Below, one piece after another: positions 19,201-27,240 of a stretch of 64,000 nucleotides of DNA. A program made the position numbers and the translations under genes. The notes below the pieces were generated by a model. It did not search any database, had not been told where the DNA came from, and saw only the letters and a list, made by a program, of their open reading frames with translations. The first letter of the stretch is position 1. Each line of letters opens with the position of its first letter. The stretch covers positions 28,462 through 92,461 of the forward strand of contig CAYRFQ010000027.1 in NCBI GenBank assembly GCA_964423615.1, read 5' to 3'. This stretch comes from CAYRFQ01 sp964423615 (GTDB lineage: Bacteria > Planctomycetota > Planctomycetia > Gemmatales > Gemmataceae).

Positions 19201-21147
19201 CGGCATGGACCCGGCGGTAGTCCTGTCGAACTCGAAATTCGATCTCAGAAAAGTAGCAACGTCGAAATCGGCCACTTTCACGTAGGAGTTCTTCAAAAGT
19301 AAGTTCGCCGGCTTGATGTCACAATGAATGACGTTGTTTTCGTGCAGATAATCCAGAGCGTCGGCGACTTGCTCGATGTAAGGGAGAAGCTCCTCCACCG
19401 GAATCCCCATCAATTTGTCTGCAATGCATTCTTTCATACGATCACGTAACGACTTGTCGGCCAATTCCATGACGATTCGAAGTTCGCGATCCTCGACAGT
19501 GAACGCAAAAACTTGGATGAGGTAAGGGTGGGAAAGATGCTTTGTCAAAGTGAGTGCATTGAGTGCCAGCTGGCGTTTCTCCGGTTCATCCAGATCAATC
19601 ACTTTCAAGGCCACCGGAATCTCACCGGGCATTTCCGCTTCCCAAACATTGGCGAACGTTCCCTTTCCGATGAAGTCTTTTTTCGTACAACTGATCGATC
19701 CGACTGACGTCGGAAGTGTCGGGCGTACAGCGCGTTCCAGAGCCTCGGCAAACGCTCGACACGTAGGAAAGCGACGTTCGGGTCGCTTGGACCCTGCCCG
19801 GAGAAGGACTTGGGCCTCCGGAACGCTCAACGGCACGAGGTCCGGATCTTCCTGAAGGTAATCGGGGATAAGACCGTCGAGGCTTGGGTGGTTAAACGGC
19901 AACTTCCCTCGGCGAAGCTCGACGTAGGTCATGGCCAAACTGTATTGGGCACTGTTACGATGATTGTTTCCGTCCACGAACTCTGGTGGAGTGTAAGCCG
20001 AATGTTTCGAAGTGTCGAAGGGAACGTCTTTCGTCTCCGGAAATGCAGTGGGGCCCAGGTAAACAAGATGAGCAAGCCCGTTCGACAAAAAGACACTGGC
20101 TGGGGACAGTGGCCCTGGCCGACCGTTCTGGCTGATGAGGTAGTCGAGGGCCTCCGCGACCTGCTTGATGGAGTACACCAGTTCTTCAACCGGAATAGCC
20201 TTCAGGCCGACTTCCCGGCACTTATTGAGGCGGTCCGCGAGCGTGTGTTCAGGCGGATCGGTCACGACCACCACGGTGTCACCTTGGTTGGAGTCTTGTA
20301 GTTCTGACAAGTTGCCCGAGGCTGACCCCTGAGTCGTGAAGAAGTCAATAAGCGTGAGAAGGTTTGGGTGAATCAGTTGTTGGGCCGCTTTGAGGTCGGA
20401 AAACGGATCGTGGGCTCCGTCAGCCGAGTGAATAGCTGCTAGTTTGGTTTTGATGAGCCCGACGAGTTTGTGGTCGGGGGCTTCTCCCTTCCAAACCTCA
20501 AAAGTTGCTGTCTGGGTGATTTTTTCGGTGAAGCGGTATCCAGCAACCGATTGGTCGGATTGCTTTAGCTCTTGAGGCTTTTGAGTGTTCTCGGGTTCTG
20601 ACTTCGACATGGGTGTCGCTTCCGAAACGAGTGGCAGTTCTTTGGTGTCACCGGAGCCGGATGGTTCTTCGAAGTCGGGTTTCGGAGGTTCGGCCGCCTC
20701 CTCGGAGACCGTTTGATAGCAGAGTGAGACTTCGTGGTGACGTGGTTCGGTTTCGGCTATCAGTTCTTGCAACGCTTCGAATTGTTTCGGGAAACGATGC
20801 TTGTAATCGGCGAGGTCGGGCGGGAACGGGCCGTCGTGTTGCGCTCGGATCCGGTATTCTTCTTCGACAAGGTGTGCGGGAATCGAATCCCTGTTGAGGA
20901 TGGAAGGATAACCAGCAAGGTAGTCCTCCAGATAGATCCGTTGTCCGCCCGCCCAGCTGATGTCCAGATCTGTTTTTATGAGTTCTACGAGAATGTGGGG
21001 GCGTAGGAGTTCGGGAGCCTTTTCGAGATAAGGATCAAACTTTGCCAGCGGATTCTTCAACCTCGCCTCTTCGAATTCGATGGCGAGTTGGTGAACCATT
21101 TTCCACTGGTCGACCTCAAGACTCTCTAAGTTTGTAGGGTGCGACAT
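16258..21147 (-). CDS. Multidomain membrane protein: pseudokinase, kinase, TM, PEGA repeats, dead caspase-like domain, TPR-like tail
   Basis: A 1,629-residue protein; the ATG at 21145-21147 is chosen because the planctomycete kinase N-terminal region begins there. Order: N-terminal region (1-195) with LEDYLAGYPSIL; a kinase-like domain (about 200-470) with neither HRD nor DFG (the loop reads GPLSPASVF); a second kinase (about 485-735) with IGKGTFANVWEA, VALKVI, HCDIKPANLLL and ADFDVA; one transmembrane segment (about 829-850); three PEGA repeats (about 855-1070); a caspase-like C14 domain (about 1075-1320); and a helical TPR-like tail. In the caspase-like domain the usual GHG is AGYQ and the usual DAC is DGWQ, so both catalytic residues are missing. 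It is divergent from an ECF sigma gene. A signalling or scaffold role is inferred. Confidence 0.85.
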   Translation of the reverse strand: MSHPTNLESLEVDQWKMVHQLAIEFEEARLKNPLAKFDPYLEKAPELLRPHILVELIKTDLDISWAGGQRIYLEDYLAGYPSILNRDSIPAHLVEEEYRIRAQHDGPFPPDLADYKHRFPKQFEALQELIAETEPRHHEVSLCYQTVSEEAAEPPKPDFEEPSGSGDTKELPLVSEATPMSKSEPENTQKPQELKQSDQSVAGYRFTEKITQTATFEVWKGEAPDHKLVGLIKTKLAAIHSADGAHDPFSDLKAAQQLIHPNLLTLIDFFTTQGSASGNLSELQDSNQGDTVVVVTDPPEHTLADRLNKCREVGLKAIPVEELVYSIKQVAEALDYLISQNGRPGPLSPASVFLSNGLAHLVYLGPTAFPETKDVPFDTSKHSAYTPPEFVDGNNHRNSAQYSLAMTYVELRRGKLPFNHPSLDGLIPDYLQEDPDLVPLSVPEAQVLLRAGSKRPERRFPTCRAFAEALERAVRPTLPTSVGSISCTKKDFIGKGTFANVWEAEMPGEIPVALKVIDLDEPEKRQLALNALTLTKHLSHPYLIQVFAFTVEDRELRIVMELADKSLRDRMKECIADKLMGIPVEELLPYIEQVADALDYLHENNVIHCDIKPANLLLKNSYVKVADFDVATFLRSNFEFDRTTAGSMPYMSPEVWHGRLSKHSDQYSLAATYVELRLNRYLHEMGSLAGAQKAHCALEPDLRPLPEAEKRVLRKALSKDPEERYSSCRAFAQALRQSFITGVDEENTTTSTPARAKVGSHPNDTKHRVTDDTLHSERDEIPATDVNPSDLLDSFSSDLSDQARPEIPSEPPMPPSGTPRSRSPGWPRRIIPAIFLVVLVGVIVGFFLFSGTPSPTKVGVTFRWKPKEAVLWIDDELGPQKSPANFELSPGSHAVVLKLGSRSLKREIIVNKSQTEFELEFPPEANGTEALGGKQRPTYRVSFSTNPPAANIILEGHPKKQTPATFQLRSGTYAVRIEREGYSPIKETIVVNDGSKELDYRLDPIKQVLRVSSVPPGATVLIDNKDRGQALEHKPLEITLPIGTYTIALRLRGHKTWKQEVTIDGNEPLVITQSMEKREGRQYAFLVGVRQSANFGQLKLPAFLHAETDLEELSQTLLARQFQSEYVTLLTGNRPPEYRATTDNILGHLKTITQECAPQDKLVVAFAGYQVSGRLGAKDSFVAVDGIVPLDTIYKHIRDCEAGSKLVLLDGWQHPWAKKQQAPLPLSSHLVTSVPPVLPKTFVISACAAGQESHPRLDSPHGVFFDFVNKGLQGACDSPDDPSKKDGIITYKELSDYLESEISKYVRLTYGRNQIPHIVGGENALGTESIGNRSTAFEKYLQAHALIREALATVDEFLTEELNAQAVAKVKTALDQSDKAIQLIEPVDGRLEQLRPKEFTPVYLALARAYCLRATTRRLLGQVKEDLVGADLMRAETVCLKGRNHAKNNVAFPVLLGNILAEKIRMKKLGMGAIDQDLAAQASKAFQSAQQLEPHYPWTYYYRGLLLRTLSDHLKAGEAYRQAIDTLIPKKPNELTNFANGSDLALEGLSGCYARLYRSYVNLATAAVQDWRGAPPGAKQAAAQKAISYLIRAKEIAEEALPVDPKRFEPRRDETAKGIPEWKRKLSLR

Positions 21148-21623
21148 CCGACTTCGATCCTGAAAAGACTTCGGGTGTTTTCTGGGCGATTTTCCTCCGA
21201 CTGTCGGAAAATCTCCAAGGTGTTCAAAGCACAAGATGGGACCAGGACAGTTTGGCAACCGAGTGGCTTGCTCTGGGCGTCTGAGTAAGGGTATACTGAA
21301 CGAGCAGGCTTTAGCCTCCTGGGACGATAGCAGAACCCACACTTATTGTGTTTATTCCGATGGTTGACAAGTAAGACTTTGATTAACACTGGAAGAGTTC
21401 TGCTTACTACTCCATTGATTATACCGCTCCTGTAAAGGTTCGGGAGACGGAAAAATTAGACCGATTGGCTCATCTTTTCTAAATGGGAATTGTTGTCCCA
21501 TGGGGTCCCGAGCCCCCATTCACGAACTGAGGAATTGTGAACGCTTGCGCAGGAAGTGGAAAATGCTGTGTCGTTATGCCGAAACCATGAAGGTCCGTTG
21601 GCAAAATCGAGCGAGGATCGCCA
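21148..21623. promoter_or_regulatory. Intergenic region between the multidomain kinase gene and ECF sigma gene
   Basis: About 475 bases between divergent genes, so it should hold promoters for both. It contains a palindrome at 21188-21213 (GATTTTCC / GGAAAATC around a CCGACTGTCGG core) in the leader of the kinase gene. No gene is supported. Confidence 0.45.
21188..21213. repeat. REP-like palindrome with CCGACTGTCGG core
   Basis: GATTTTCC (21188-21195) and GGAAAATC (21206-21213) form an inverted repeat around a CCGAC-T-GTCGG core. A related palindrome occurs inside tssG (29198-29231, with a 19-base direct copy at 29250-29268), and the 11-base core recurs at 59829-59839. It may be a small dispersed element or an operator. 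Confidence 0.4.
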
Positions 21624-22208
21624 ATGACGCATGATTGGTCCGACGAGCAATGCCTGGAACTCTGGCGGTCCGGAAACGAAGAAGCCGCGCGGGAACTCTT
21701 CGATCGTTACGTCGAGAAACTCCTCCACCTGGTAAGCCAAAGAATCAATCATCGAATTCTGGGTCGGGTGGACGCGGAGGATGTCGTCCAATCGGTCTTC
21801 GGGACGTTCTTCAAAAGAGTCCGTGCAGGAGAACTACAAGCCACGAATCCCGACGACGTGGGGAAACTCCTTTTTCGGATCGCCCTACGAAAAACCTTTC
21901 GGCAGATCACTTTTCATCAACAAGGAAAACGCGACGCACGCCTAGAGAGCGGAACGAGTGACGAATCGCAATTCCTCGATTCGTTGGCCCTTTCCCGTGA
22001 GCCAACGCCGGAAGAAGCCTCCCTTTTGCTCGACCAAGCAGACCATTTCCTGAGTCAATTGGAACCGACGGATCGGCGTATCTGCGAACTCCGACTCGAA
22101 GGCTACAACAACGCCGAGATTGCGCAGAAACTCGAGATCTCGGACCGGCGAATTCGCCGACTGCTCGAACGGCTCCGGTGTGTTGCCAACGAAGACATCG
22201 ATGGTTGA
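21624..22208 (+). CDS. ECF-family RNA polymerase sigma factor
   Basis: A 194-residue sigma-70 family protein. Region 2 includes ELFDRYVEKLLHLV and DAEDVVQSVFGTFFKRV; region 4 is a helix-turn-helix seen in RICELRLEGYNNAEIAQKLE and ISDRRIRRLLERLR. Planctomycetes have large ECF groups encoded next to Ser/Thr kinases, where phosphorylation rather than an anti-sigma factor is thought to control activity. Here the neighbour is the divergent pseudokinase/kinase protein, and no anti-sigma gene is adjacent. Its targets are unknown; the type VI genes begin about 340 bp downstream on the same strand and are the obvious candidates. Confidence 0.9.
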   Translation: MTHDWSDEQCLELWRSGNEEAARELFDRYVEKLLHLVSQRINHRILGRVDAEDVVQSVFGTFFKRVRAGELQATNPDDVGKLLFRIALRKTFRQITFHQQGKRDARLESGTSDESQFLDSLALSREPTPEEASLLLDQADHFLSQLEPTDRRICELRLEGYNNAEIAQKLEISDRRIRRLLERLRCVANEDIDG

Positions 22209-22544
22209 AAACGACCGGAGTCGCTTCACCACAAAGTAGGAGACTCACCGAGACGTCTTGGAGTTCTCGGTTTTTCTAGCTTCTTGGTGCAAGAAAAATT
22301 GCAAGTTCTCAGTTGTTTCCCTGTCGAGGCTTCCTTATCTTAAATTCATACCGATCTGATGTAGTTTTCTGATTCCAAATAAATCAAGTCGTTTGGCCTA
22401 TTCCCAGAAAAGCAAGGAATCGGCTTTTTCTAATCTGAATTTTCCGTTCCGACTCCGAACTGGAGAGTTTGGAAGGCTAACGATTCCCTGGGCCTCTGGT
22501 GTCGGCCTCGACTTCGGAAATTCACACGAGCAACGTGGAATCTT
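22209..22544 (+). promoter_or_regulatory. Leader region upstream of tssA
   Basis: About 335 bases between the ECF sigma gene and tssA on the same strand, with AT-rich stretches near 22330-22400. A promoter for the type VI block is expected here. No consensus could be assigned by eye and no gene is supported. Confidence 0.35.
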
Positions 22545-23570
22545 ATGCGATCCGATAGTCTCCTGGACATCCCAACTCTTGTAGCTTCCCTCCCCGGTGA
22601 CGCCCCTGCCGGTGGAGAAGTCCCCGCGTTGGTCGGACAGCAACTCAAAAAAGCACGCGAGACCAAGCAGCGTGATTCGCAAACAGGTGAGTGGGTCGAA
22701 AAAAAGCCTGAGTGGGAAAACATCATCCAAATCGCCACGTACCAGCTCACGAACACATCCAAGGACCTTCCCTTGGCCACGCGACTGGTGGAAGCACTCA
22801 CGAAACACCACGGTGTTCCGGGTTTGCGCGACGGGTTACACTTGCTTGGCGAGATGGTGGCGAACTGCTGGGATCGTATGCACCCTCTTCTGAAACCAGA
22901 AGCTCTCAAAGAATGTCTGGAGAAAAGATCCAACATCCTTCAAGCTACCCTTTCGGATCCCGACTATGGCGTACTCTTTCCCTTAACGGTCGAGAAGATG
23001 CCGCTCGTTTTGATCGACAACAATCCTGCGAGCCTCCATGACAAGAAACTCGCTGACCGAGGGAAAGGCACCTTTTCCACCGACAAATTTGCGAGGGCCC
23101 AACCACTCAACGATTCCATCCTTGATGACCTCAAAGAAGCCTGCGAACAATTCCATTCGCTCACGGAGGTCCTCGACAAAAAACTCGAAGAGGAGGCTCC
23201 GAACTTACGCAAACTCCAAGAGGTCATGGAGGAGTGTTTGGGTTTCTTGAAACACGTCGTCGGAGAACCCGAGACGCCTCCCGAAGAAGAGGAACAAGAG
23301 TCCCCTCAAAAAGCAACTTCAAACCCCTCTCCGGCGGTCCCGAGCAACGAACCAACGGCAGAAACGTTGTACGCCCAACTCGACTTCATCGCGACTCAGT
23401 TGTCCAAACTCCAGCCGAACAATCCGGCCATTTCGCTCATCCGACGGGCCATCAAGATCGGAAAAATGAGCCCCGGAGAATTGATCGAGGAATTAGTGAG
23501 GGACTCTGCGGCCCAAGCCGACAGGAAACGTGAATTCGGGGTCGTGGAACCATCGGGGGATGGTTCTTGA
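22545..23570 (+). CDS. tssA: Type VI secretion protein TssA
   Basis: A 341-residue TssA-family protein. The N-terminal ImpA-type domain (about residues 1-150) shows the family pattern DAPAGGEV, then PEWENIIQIATYQLTNTSKD and GLRDGLHLLGEMV, with a WDRMHP motif. The C-terminal part is helical and acidic-rich before a conserved end segment (NPAISLIRRAIKIGKMSPGE). TssA caps or primes the baseplate and coordinates tail-sheath polymerisation. The ATG at 22545 lacks a strong Shine-Dalgarno. It is the first gene of the + strand type VI block. Confidence 0.9.
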   Translation: MRSDSLLDIPTLVASLPGDAPAGGEVPALVGQQLKKARETKQRDSQTGEWVEKKPEWENIIQIATYQLTNTSKDLPLATRLVEALTKHHGVPGLRDGLHLLGEMVANCWDRMHPLLKPEALKECLEKRSNILQATLSDPDYGVLFPLTVEKMPLVLIDNNPASLHDKKLADRGKGTFSTDKFARAQPLNDSILDDLKEACEQFHSLTEVLDKKLEEEAPNLRKLQEVMEECLGFLKHVVGEPETPPEEEEQESPQKATSNPSPAVPSNEPTAETLYAQLDFIATQLSKLQPNNPAISLIRRAIKIGKMSPGELIEELVRDSAAQADRKREFGVVEPSGDGS

Positions 23571-23722
23571 CCGATGGAAATAACAAGTCAATCATCCCCC
23601 ACATCACGCCCGTTTGCGTAAAATCCTAGGAAGGGGAAACTTCGGAAGCCTCCCCGCGAGAACGTCGAAGGACAGTGACTAACTGAGACACCAAAGTCTG
23701 GCCATCCAGAGAGGATAAAACC

Positions 23723-25204
23723 GTGAGCGAAACAGCACCACAAACACAAACCGAAACACAAACCACCGAACAGAAACAAGACCTTCTCTCGCAAATGGTC
23801 GAAGGAACCAGGCCCATCGACGAAGCCGCCTCCAACCGGATTCAGGGCTACTTCGAAGAGTTCCTGCGGCAAGTCGTGGCCCCTGGCCAGGTCATTTCCA
23901 AAAAAGTCACCGAGTCGATTAATCACTGGATCACCCAAATCGACCAGAAACTGAGCCAACAACTCGACGAAATTCTGCACGATTCGGAGTTCCAAAAGCT
24001 CGAATCTACTTGGCGGGGTATTCATTACCTGGTCGACAAAACCGAGACCAGCAAGACCATGAAGCTGCGAGTCCTCAACGCAACGAAGGATGTGCTTCGG
24101 GAAGACTTGAACGAAGCGGTCGAGTTCGACCAGAGTGCTCTGTTCAAGAAGATCTATGAGGAAAACTTCGGGACCTACGGCGGAGAACCGTTCGGGCTTT
24201 TGGTTGGAGACTACGAATTCGACCATACGCCGGTGGATGTCGGAACTCTCGAGAAGTTGTCCGGTGTGGCTGCGGCGGCCCATGCCCCGTTCGTGTCCGG
24301 GACGGCTCCGCGGATGTTAGGGATGCAAACTTGGACCGAACTCCCTGGCCCGAGAGACCTCGAAAAGATCTTCGAAAGCGTCGATTACGCCGTCTGGCGC
24401 TCCTTCCGAGAGTCCGAAGATTCTCGTTACGTTGCCTTGACACTTCCTCGCGTCTTGGCGAGGTATCCTTATGGTCCAGACACCAACCCGGTCAAGGAAT
24501 TCAATTACGAGGAAGGCGTCGACGGCACTGTCCACGACAAGTACCTTTGGATGAATGCCTCCTGGGCTTACGCCGTTCGGATCACCGAGGCGTTCGTGAT
24601 CGACGGTTGGTTCCACCGCATTCGGGGTCCGGAAGGTGGCGGGAAGGTCCAAGGGCTTCCGGTTCACACGTTCCCCAGTCCAGGTGGTGGAGTCGCGATG
24701 AAGTGCCCGACCGAGACGCTCATCACAGACCGACGGGAAGCAGAACTCTCGAAACTCGGATTCCTCGGGCTGTTGCACTGCATGAACACTGACTTTGCTG
24801 CGTTTTTTGGAGCCCAGTCGGTCCAGAAACCTCAGAAGTTCCAGGGGAACCCGGATGCCGACACCAACGCCGAGCTATCGGCGAAGTTCAATTACATCCT
24901 CTCGACGTCTCGCTTCGCGCACTACTTGAAGGTCATGTGCCGCAACTGGATCGGGAGCATCATGGAAGTCGAAGACTGCCAGAGGAAGCTCAACGCCTGG
25001 ATTCTCAATTATGTCCACCCGAGGCCTCAAGACGCTAGCGAAGCCGACCGAGCTAAAAAGCCGCTTCGGGAAGCGAAAATCGAAGTGACAGAGGTGGAAG
25101 GAAGGCCAGGATGGTACGAAGCGAAAGCGTGGATTCGGCCGCATTTCCAGTTAGAGGGGCTGAACGTCGCGTTGAGCTTGGTGGGCAAGATTCCGGGAAC
25201 ATAG
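23723..25204 (+). CDS. tssC: Type VI contractile sheath large subunit TssC
   Basis: A 493-residue protein typical of TssC/VipB in length and sequence: FQKLESTWRGIHYLVDKTET, LLVGDYEFDHTP, WNASW-like LWMNASWAYAVRITEAF and FPSPGGGVAMKCPTE are all hallmark segments, and the C-terminus (HFQLEGLNVALSLVGKIPG) is intact. TssC forms the contractile sheath together with TssB. The start is GTG at 23723 behind a GAGGA site. The usual upstream partner tssB is missing: the 150-bp gap to tssA cannot hold it and no other frame in the window fits. Confidence 0.95.
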   Translation: MSETAPQTQTETQTTEQKQDLLSQMVEGTRPIDEAASNRIQGYFEEFLRQVVAPGQVISKKVTESINHWITQIDQKLSQQLDEILHDSEFQKLESTWRGIHYLVDKTETSKTMKLRVLNATKDVLREDLNEAVEFDQSALFKKIYEENFGTYGGEPFGLLVGDYEFDHTPVDVGTLEKLSGVAAAAHAPFVSGTAPRMLGMQTWTELPGPRDLEKIFESVDYAVWRSFRESEDSRYVALTLPRVLARYPYGPDTNPVKEFNYEEGVDGTVHDKYLWMNASWAYAVRITEAFVIDGWFHRIRGPEGGGKVQGLPVHTFPSPGGGVAMKCPTETLITDRREAELSKLGFLGLLHCMNTDFAAFFGAQSVQKPQKFQGNPDADTNAELSAKFNYILSTSRFAHYLKVMCRNWIGSIMEVEDCQRKLNAWILNYVHPRPQDASEADRAKKPLREAKIEVTEVEGRPGWYEAKAWIRPHFQLEGLNVALSLVGKIPGT

Positions 25205-25254
25205 AACGCCTTCCGATTGCTTTGGGTTGACCTGAGGGGACCGAAAAGTCCACG

Positions 25255-25303
25255 GAGCCGCGTACCTCCGAAATAGTTGGTTTGCCGTAGGTATACGCGG
25301 CTC
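25255..25303 (+). terminator. Stem-loop between tssC and hcp
   Basis: GAGCCGCGTACCT (25255-25267) pairs with AGGTATACGCGGCTC (25289-25303) apart from a 2-base bulge, with a loop of about 21 bases. It sits 50 bp after the tssC stop. There is no following T run, so partial termination or mRNA end protection is as likely as full termination. Confidence 0.5.
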
Positions 25304-25640
25304 GCAGGTACGACCTTGCAGTGAGCAAGCACAAGCATTTCACGCTTTAAGCGAAGCTTTTTCGGTTTCGTTACACGAGCCAAGGTGTTTGCTGTTCTCT
25401 CATCCAACCCACAATCGAGTTTCTCGAAATCTGTGTCGAAAAAACGAGAATTTCCTCGCTTGGCTGTCCGGTTTGCTTCCAGAACTTGCATTAACTATAT
25501 GAGGAAAACTTGTGAGTACTCCAGTGAGCTCCTTCTAAACAAGGTGATCATCTTTTGGGTCGCCCCGTTCTGAATCACACACTGTTGTCGAGAGACACAA
25601 ATTCAATCCCCATTTACAAGTCTTTTTGGGAGACTCAGTC
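25304..25640 (+). promoter_or_regulatory. Leader region upstream of hcp
   Basis: About 335 bases between the post-tssC stem-loop and hcp with no gene. A separate promoter for hcp is plausible, because Hcp is needed in far greater amounts than other parts. No clear promoter boxes were identified. Confidence 0.35.
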
Positions 25641-26135
25641 ATGGCTCAAGTAGATTATTTCTTAAAGATCCCGGGAATCGAAGGCGAATCGACCGATGAG
25701 GGTCACGGCGGTGAAATCGAGGTCCAATCCTGGAGTTGGGGAGAGACCAACAGCGCAACACACGAATCCGGGACGACCGGTGGTGGTGCGGGGAGAGTGG
25801 CTGTCCAAGACTTCACCTTCACAATGGAAGCCAACAAGGCTACTCCGGTCCTCATGCAGTATTGTGCTACCGGGAAACACATCACTGAAGAGGTCGTGTT
25901 GACGTGCCGACGGGCTGGTGAGGAGCAACAAGAGTACTTCTTCATCAAGATGAAGAACGTATATGTAACCTCCTACCAGACGGGAGGTAGTTCCGGAGAC
26001 ATTGTTCCGATCGACGCGATTACGCTCAACTTCGGTGCGATCATGCTCGAGTACATGCCTCAAAAGGAAGATGGAACGCTTGACGCGGCCATCCCTGGTT
26101 CGTGGAACGTTCAGACCAACACCAAAGATTATTGA
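25641..26135 (+). CDS. hcp: Type VI tube protein Hcp (TssD)
   Basis: A 164-residue Hcp-family protein: VDYFLKIPGIEGESTDEGH, IEVQSWSWGETN, GGGAGRVAVQDFTFTM and a C-terminal strand with IDAITLNFGAIMLEY. Hcp hexamers stack as the inner tube propelled by the sheath and can carry effectors. The ATG at 25641 follows a TGGGAG site; the upstream in-frame codon at 25626 lacks one. It stands alone between two long spacers, so its dose can be set independently of its neighbours. The C-terminus has no obvious fused effector domain. Confidence 0.95.
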   Translation: MAQVDYFLKIPGIEGESTDEGHGGEIEVQSWSWGETNSATHESGTTGGGAGRVAVQDFTFTMEANKATPVLMQYCATGKHITEEVVLTCRRAGEEQQEYFFIKMKNVYVTSYQTGGSSGDIVPIDAITLNFGAIMLEYMPQKEDGTLDAAIPGSWNVQTNTKDY

Positions 26136-26187
26136 TCGCTCCTCCGAAGAAAAGGTTTACGAAGGAAAATAGTAGGGAAGGTTCAGT

Positions 26188-26214
26188 ACCGAGATGACTA
26201 CGCGTCATCTCGGT
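26188..26214 (+). terminator. Perfect 11-bp hairpin after hcp
   Basis: ACCGAGATGAC (26188-26198) and GTCATCTCGGT (26204-26214) are perfect inverted repeats with a 5-base loop, 53 bp after the hcp stop. A CCCTTTTTCC pyrimidine stretch follows about 10 bases later. It is the best candidate for the hcp transcript end or a stabilising 3' structure. Confidence 0.65.
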
Positions 26215-26715
26215 GGAAGCCTGCCCTTTTTCCTTTGTCAGTCCTCGTTCCGAGAACAATGACAAAGCTGACGAATGAGGAGATATCAAGGTCATGGAGG
26301 AAGGATTTAAAAACCTGATTAAACTCGATGCTGTGAAGCAAGAAATCCACAAAATGACAGCAACCGGGGTGATCAAAGTTATCGGGACTGGAGTGACGTT
26401 TACTGCAGGCAGTCGAGCGAGAGGTGCCGCCGTCGGCGCACTCTTCCGAAACTCCAAAACTCAGACCACCCCCCAAAAAGCAGCCGAACGAACGTTTGTT
26501 GATCGGCGAACCCTGTTTGGCCGACCTTGCTATCATGGGGCCGGATCAGTGCTCACCGCCTCGCCGGCTCTGATAGAATTCGAACCTGCCTTTTCTCTTA
26601 TGGGGCAGGTTCCAAACCGATCCCGCGACAACCTCCAGGTTGCGATCAACACCACTTCTGCATTCTAACCTTTCTGTTTCCGGACTCAGCGGATAGAGTA
26701 GATCAAAACTTGTCC

Positions 26716-26752
26716 TTTGGTGTCAGACGTCGTGCTTCCGGCTGACACCAAA
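26716..26752 (+). promoter_or_regulatory. Perfect 11-bp hairpin just upstream of tssE
   Basis: TTTGGTGTCAG (26716-26726) and CTGACACCAAA (26742-26752) pair perfectly around a 15-base loop, ending 21 bp before the tssE start codon. It could be an operator, an attenuator or an RNA cleavage site setting expression of tssEFG relative to hcp. Confidence 0.5.
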
Positions 26753-26773
26753 CTACTCGACACGATTCAATAG

Positions 26774-27232
26774 ATGCCATCAACACCGAACAAGGAAGGG
26801 CGAAAGCCTTCCATCCTGGATCGATTGATCGACCCATATTCCGCAGGGACTGCTGCCCGACCATGGTATACTCTTCAACAAACGTTGGACGTTCTTCGTC
26901 GAGATCTCGAGAATTTACTCAACGCGAAGCGAGCCATCGACGGACCGCCTGGCTTAGCAAAGTCCATCTACTGTCACGGGTTGCCGGATTTGTCGAATTT
27001 CACAACGGAAACGGAAGATGACCGCAAGGCCCTCGCCCGTCTCTTGGATCAAACGATCTTGGCCCACGAACCCAGGCTGCGTGACGTTCGAACGACCATG
27101 GAGGTTGACCAGAACACCCATGGGAAGCGGACTGTTTTTCGGATCAACGCTGTGCTTGCTGTCGAACCCTTTGACCAAGTGTCTTTCCAGACCGTCTTGG
27201 ATTTAACGACAGGCCACTACATCGTAAGCTAA
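26774..27232 (+). CDS. tssE: Type VI baseplate protein TssE (gp25-like)
   Basis: A 152-residue protein with the gp25/lysozyme-like baseplate fold. SILDRLIDP near the N-terminus is the classic TssE opening, VLRRDLENLLNAKRA carries the RDLExLLN-type signature, and YCHGLPDL follows. TssE is a wedge component connecting baseplate and sheath in the cytoplasm. It is followed after 8 bp by tssF, so both are in one operon. The start ATG at 26774 has only a weak ribosome-binding site. Confidence 0.9.
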   Translation: MPSTPNKEGRKPSILDRLIDPYSAGTAARPWYTLQQTLDVLRRDLENLLNAKRAIDGPPGLAKSIYCHGLPDLSNFTTETEDDRKALARLLDQTILAHEPRLRDVRTTMEVDQNTHGKRTVFRINAVLAVEPFDQVSFQTVLDLTTGHYIVS

Positions 27233-27240
27233 GTGTCAGA

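Larger units (their letters stand above)
26136..26773 (+). other. Hairpin-rich spacer between hcp and tssE
   Basis: About 640 bases with no supported gene but four strong inverted repeats: 26188-26214, 26530-26576, 26582-26612 and 26716-26752. A short frame at 26294-26668 has a GAGGAG-like site but no recognisable family and spans two of the hairpins. The stretch may be an attenuator, RNA-processing region or structured non-coding RNA. Confidence 0.5.

Noticed and set aside
26294..26668. 124-residue frame between hcp and tssE with a GAGGAG-like ribosome site
   Set aside because: No family resemblance, and it runs through two strong hairpins; treated as part of a non-coding spacer, though a novel small gene cannot be fully excluded.
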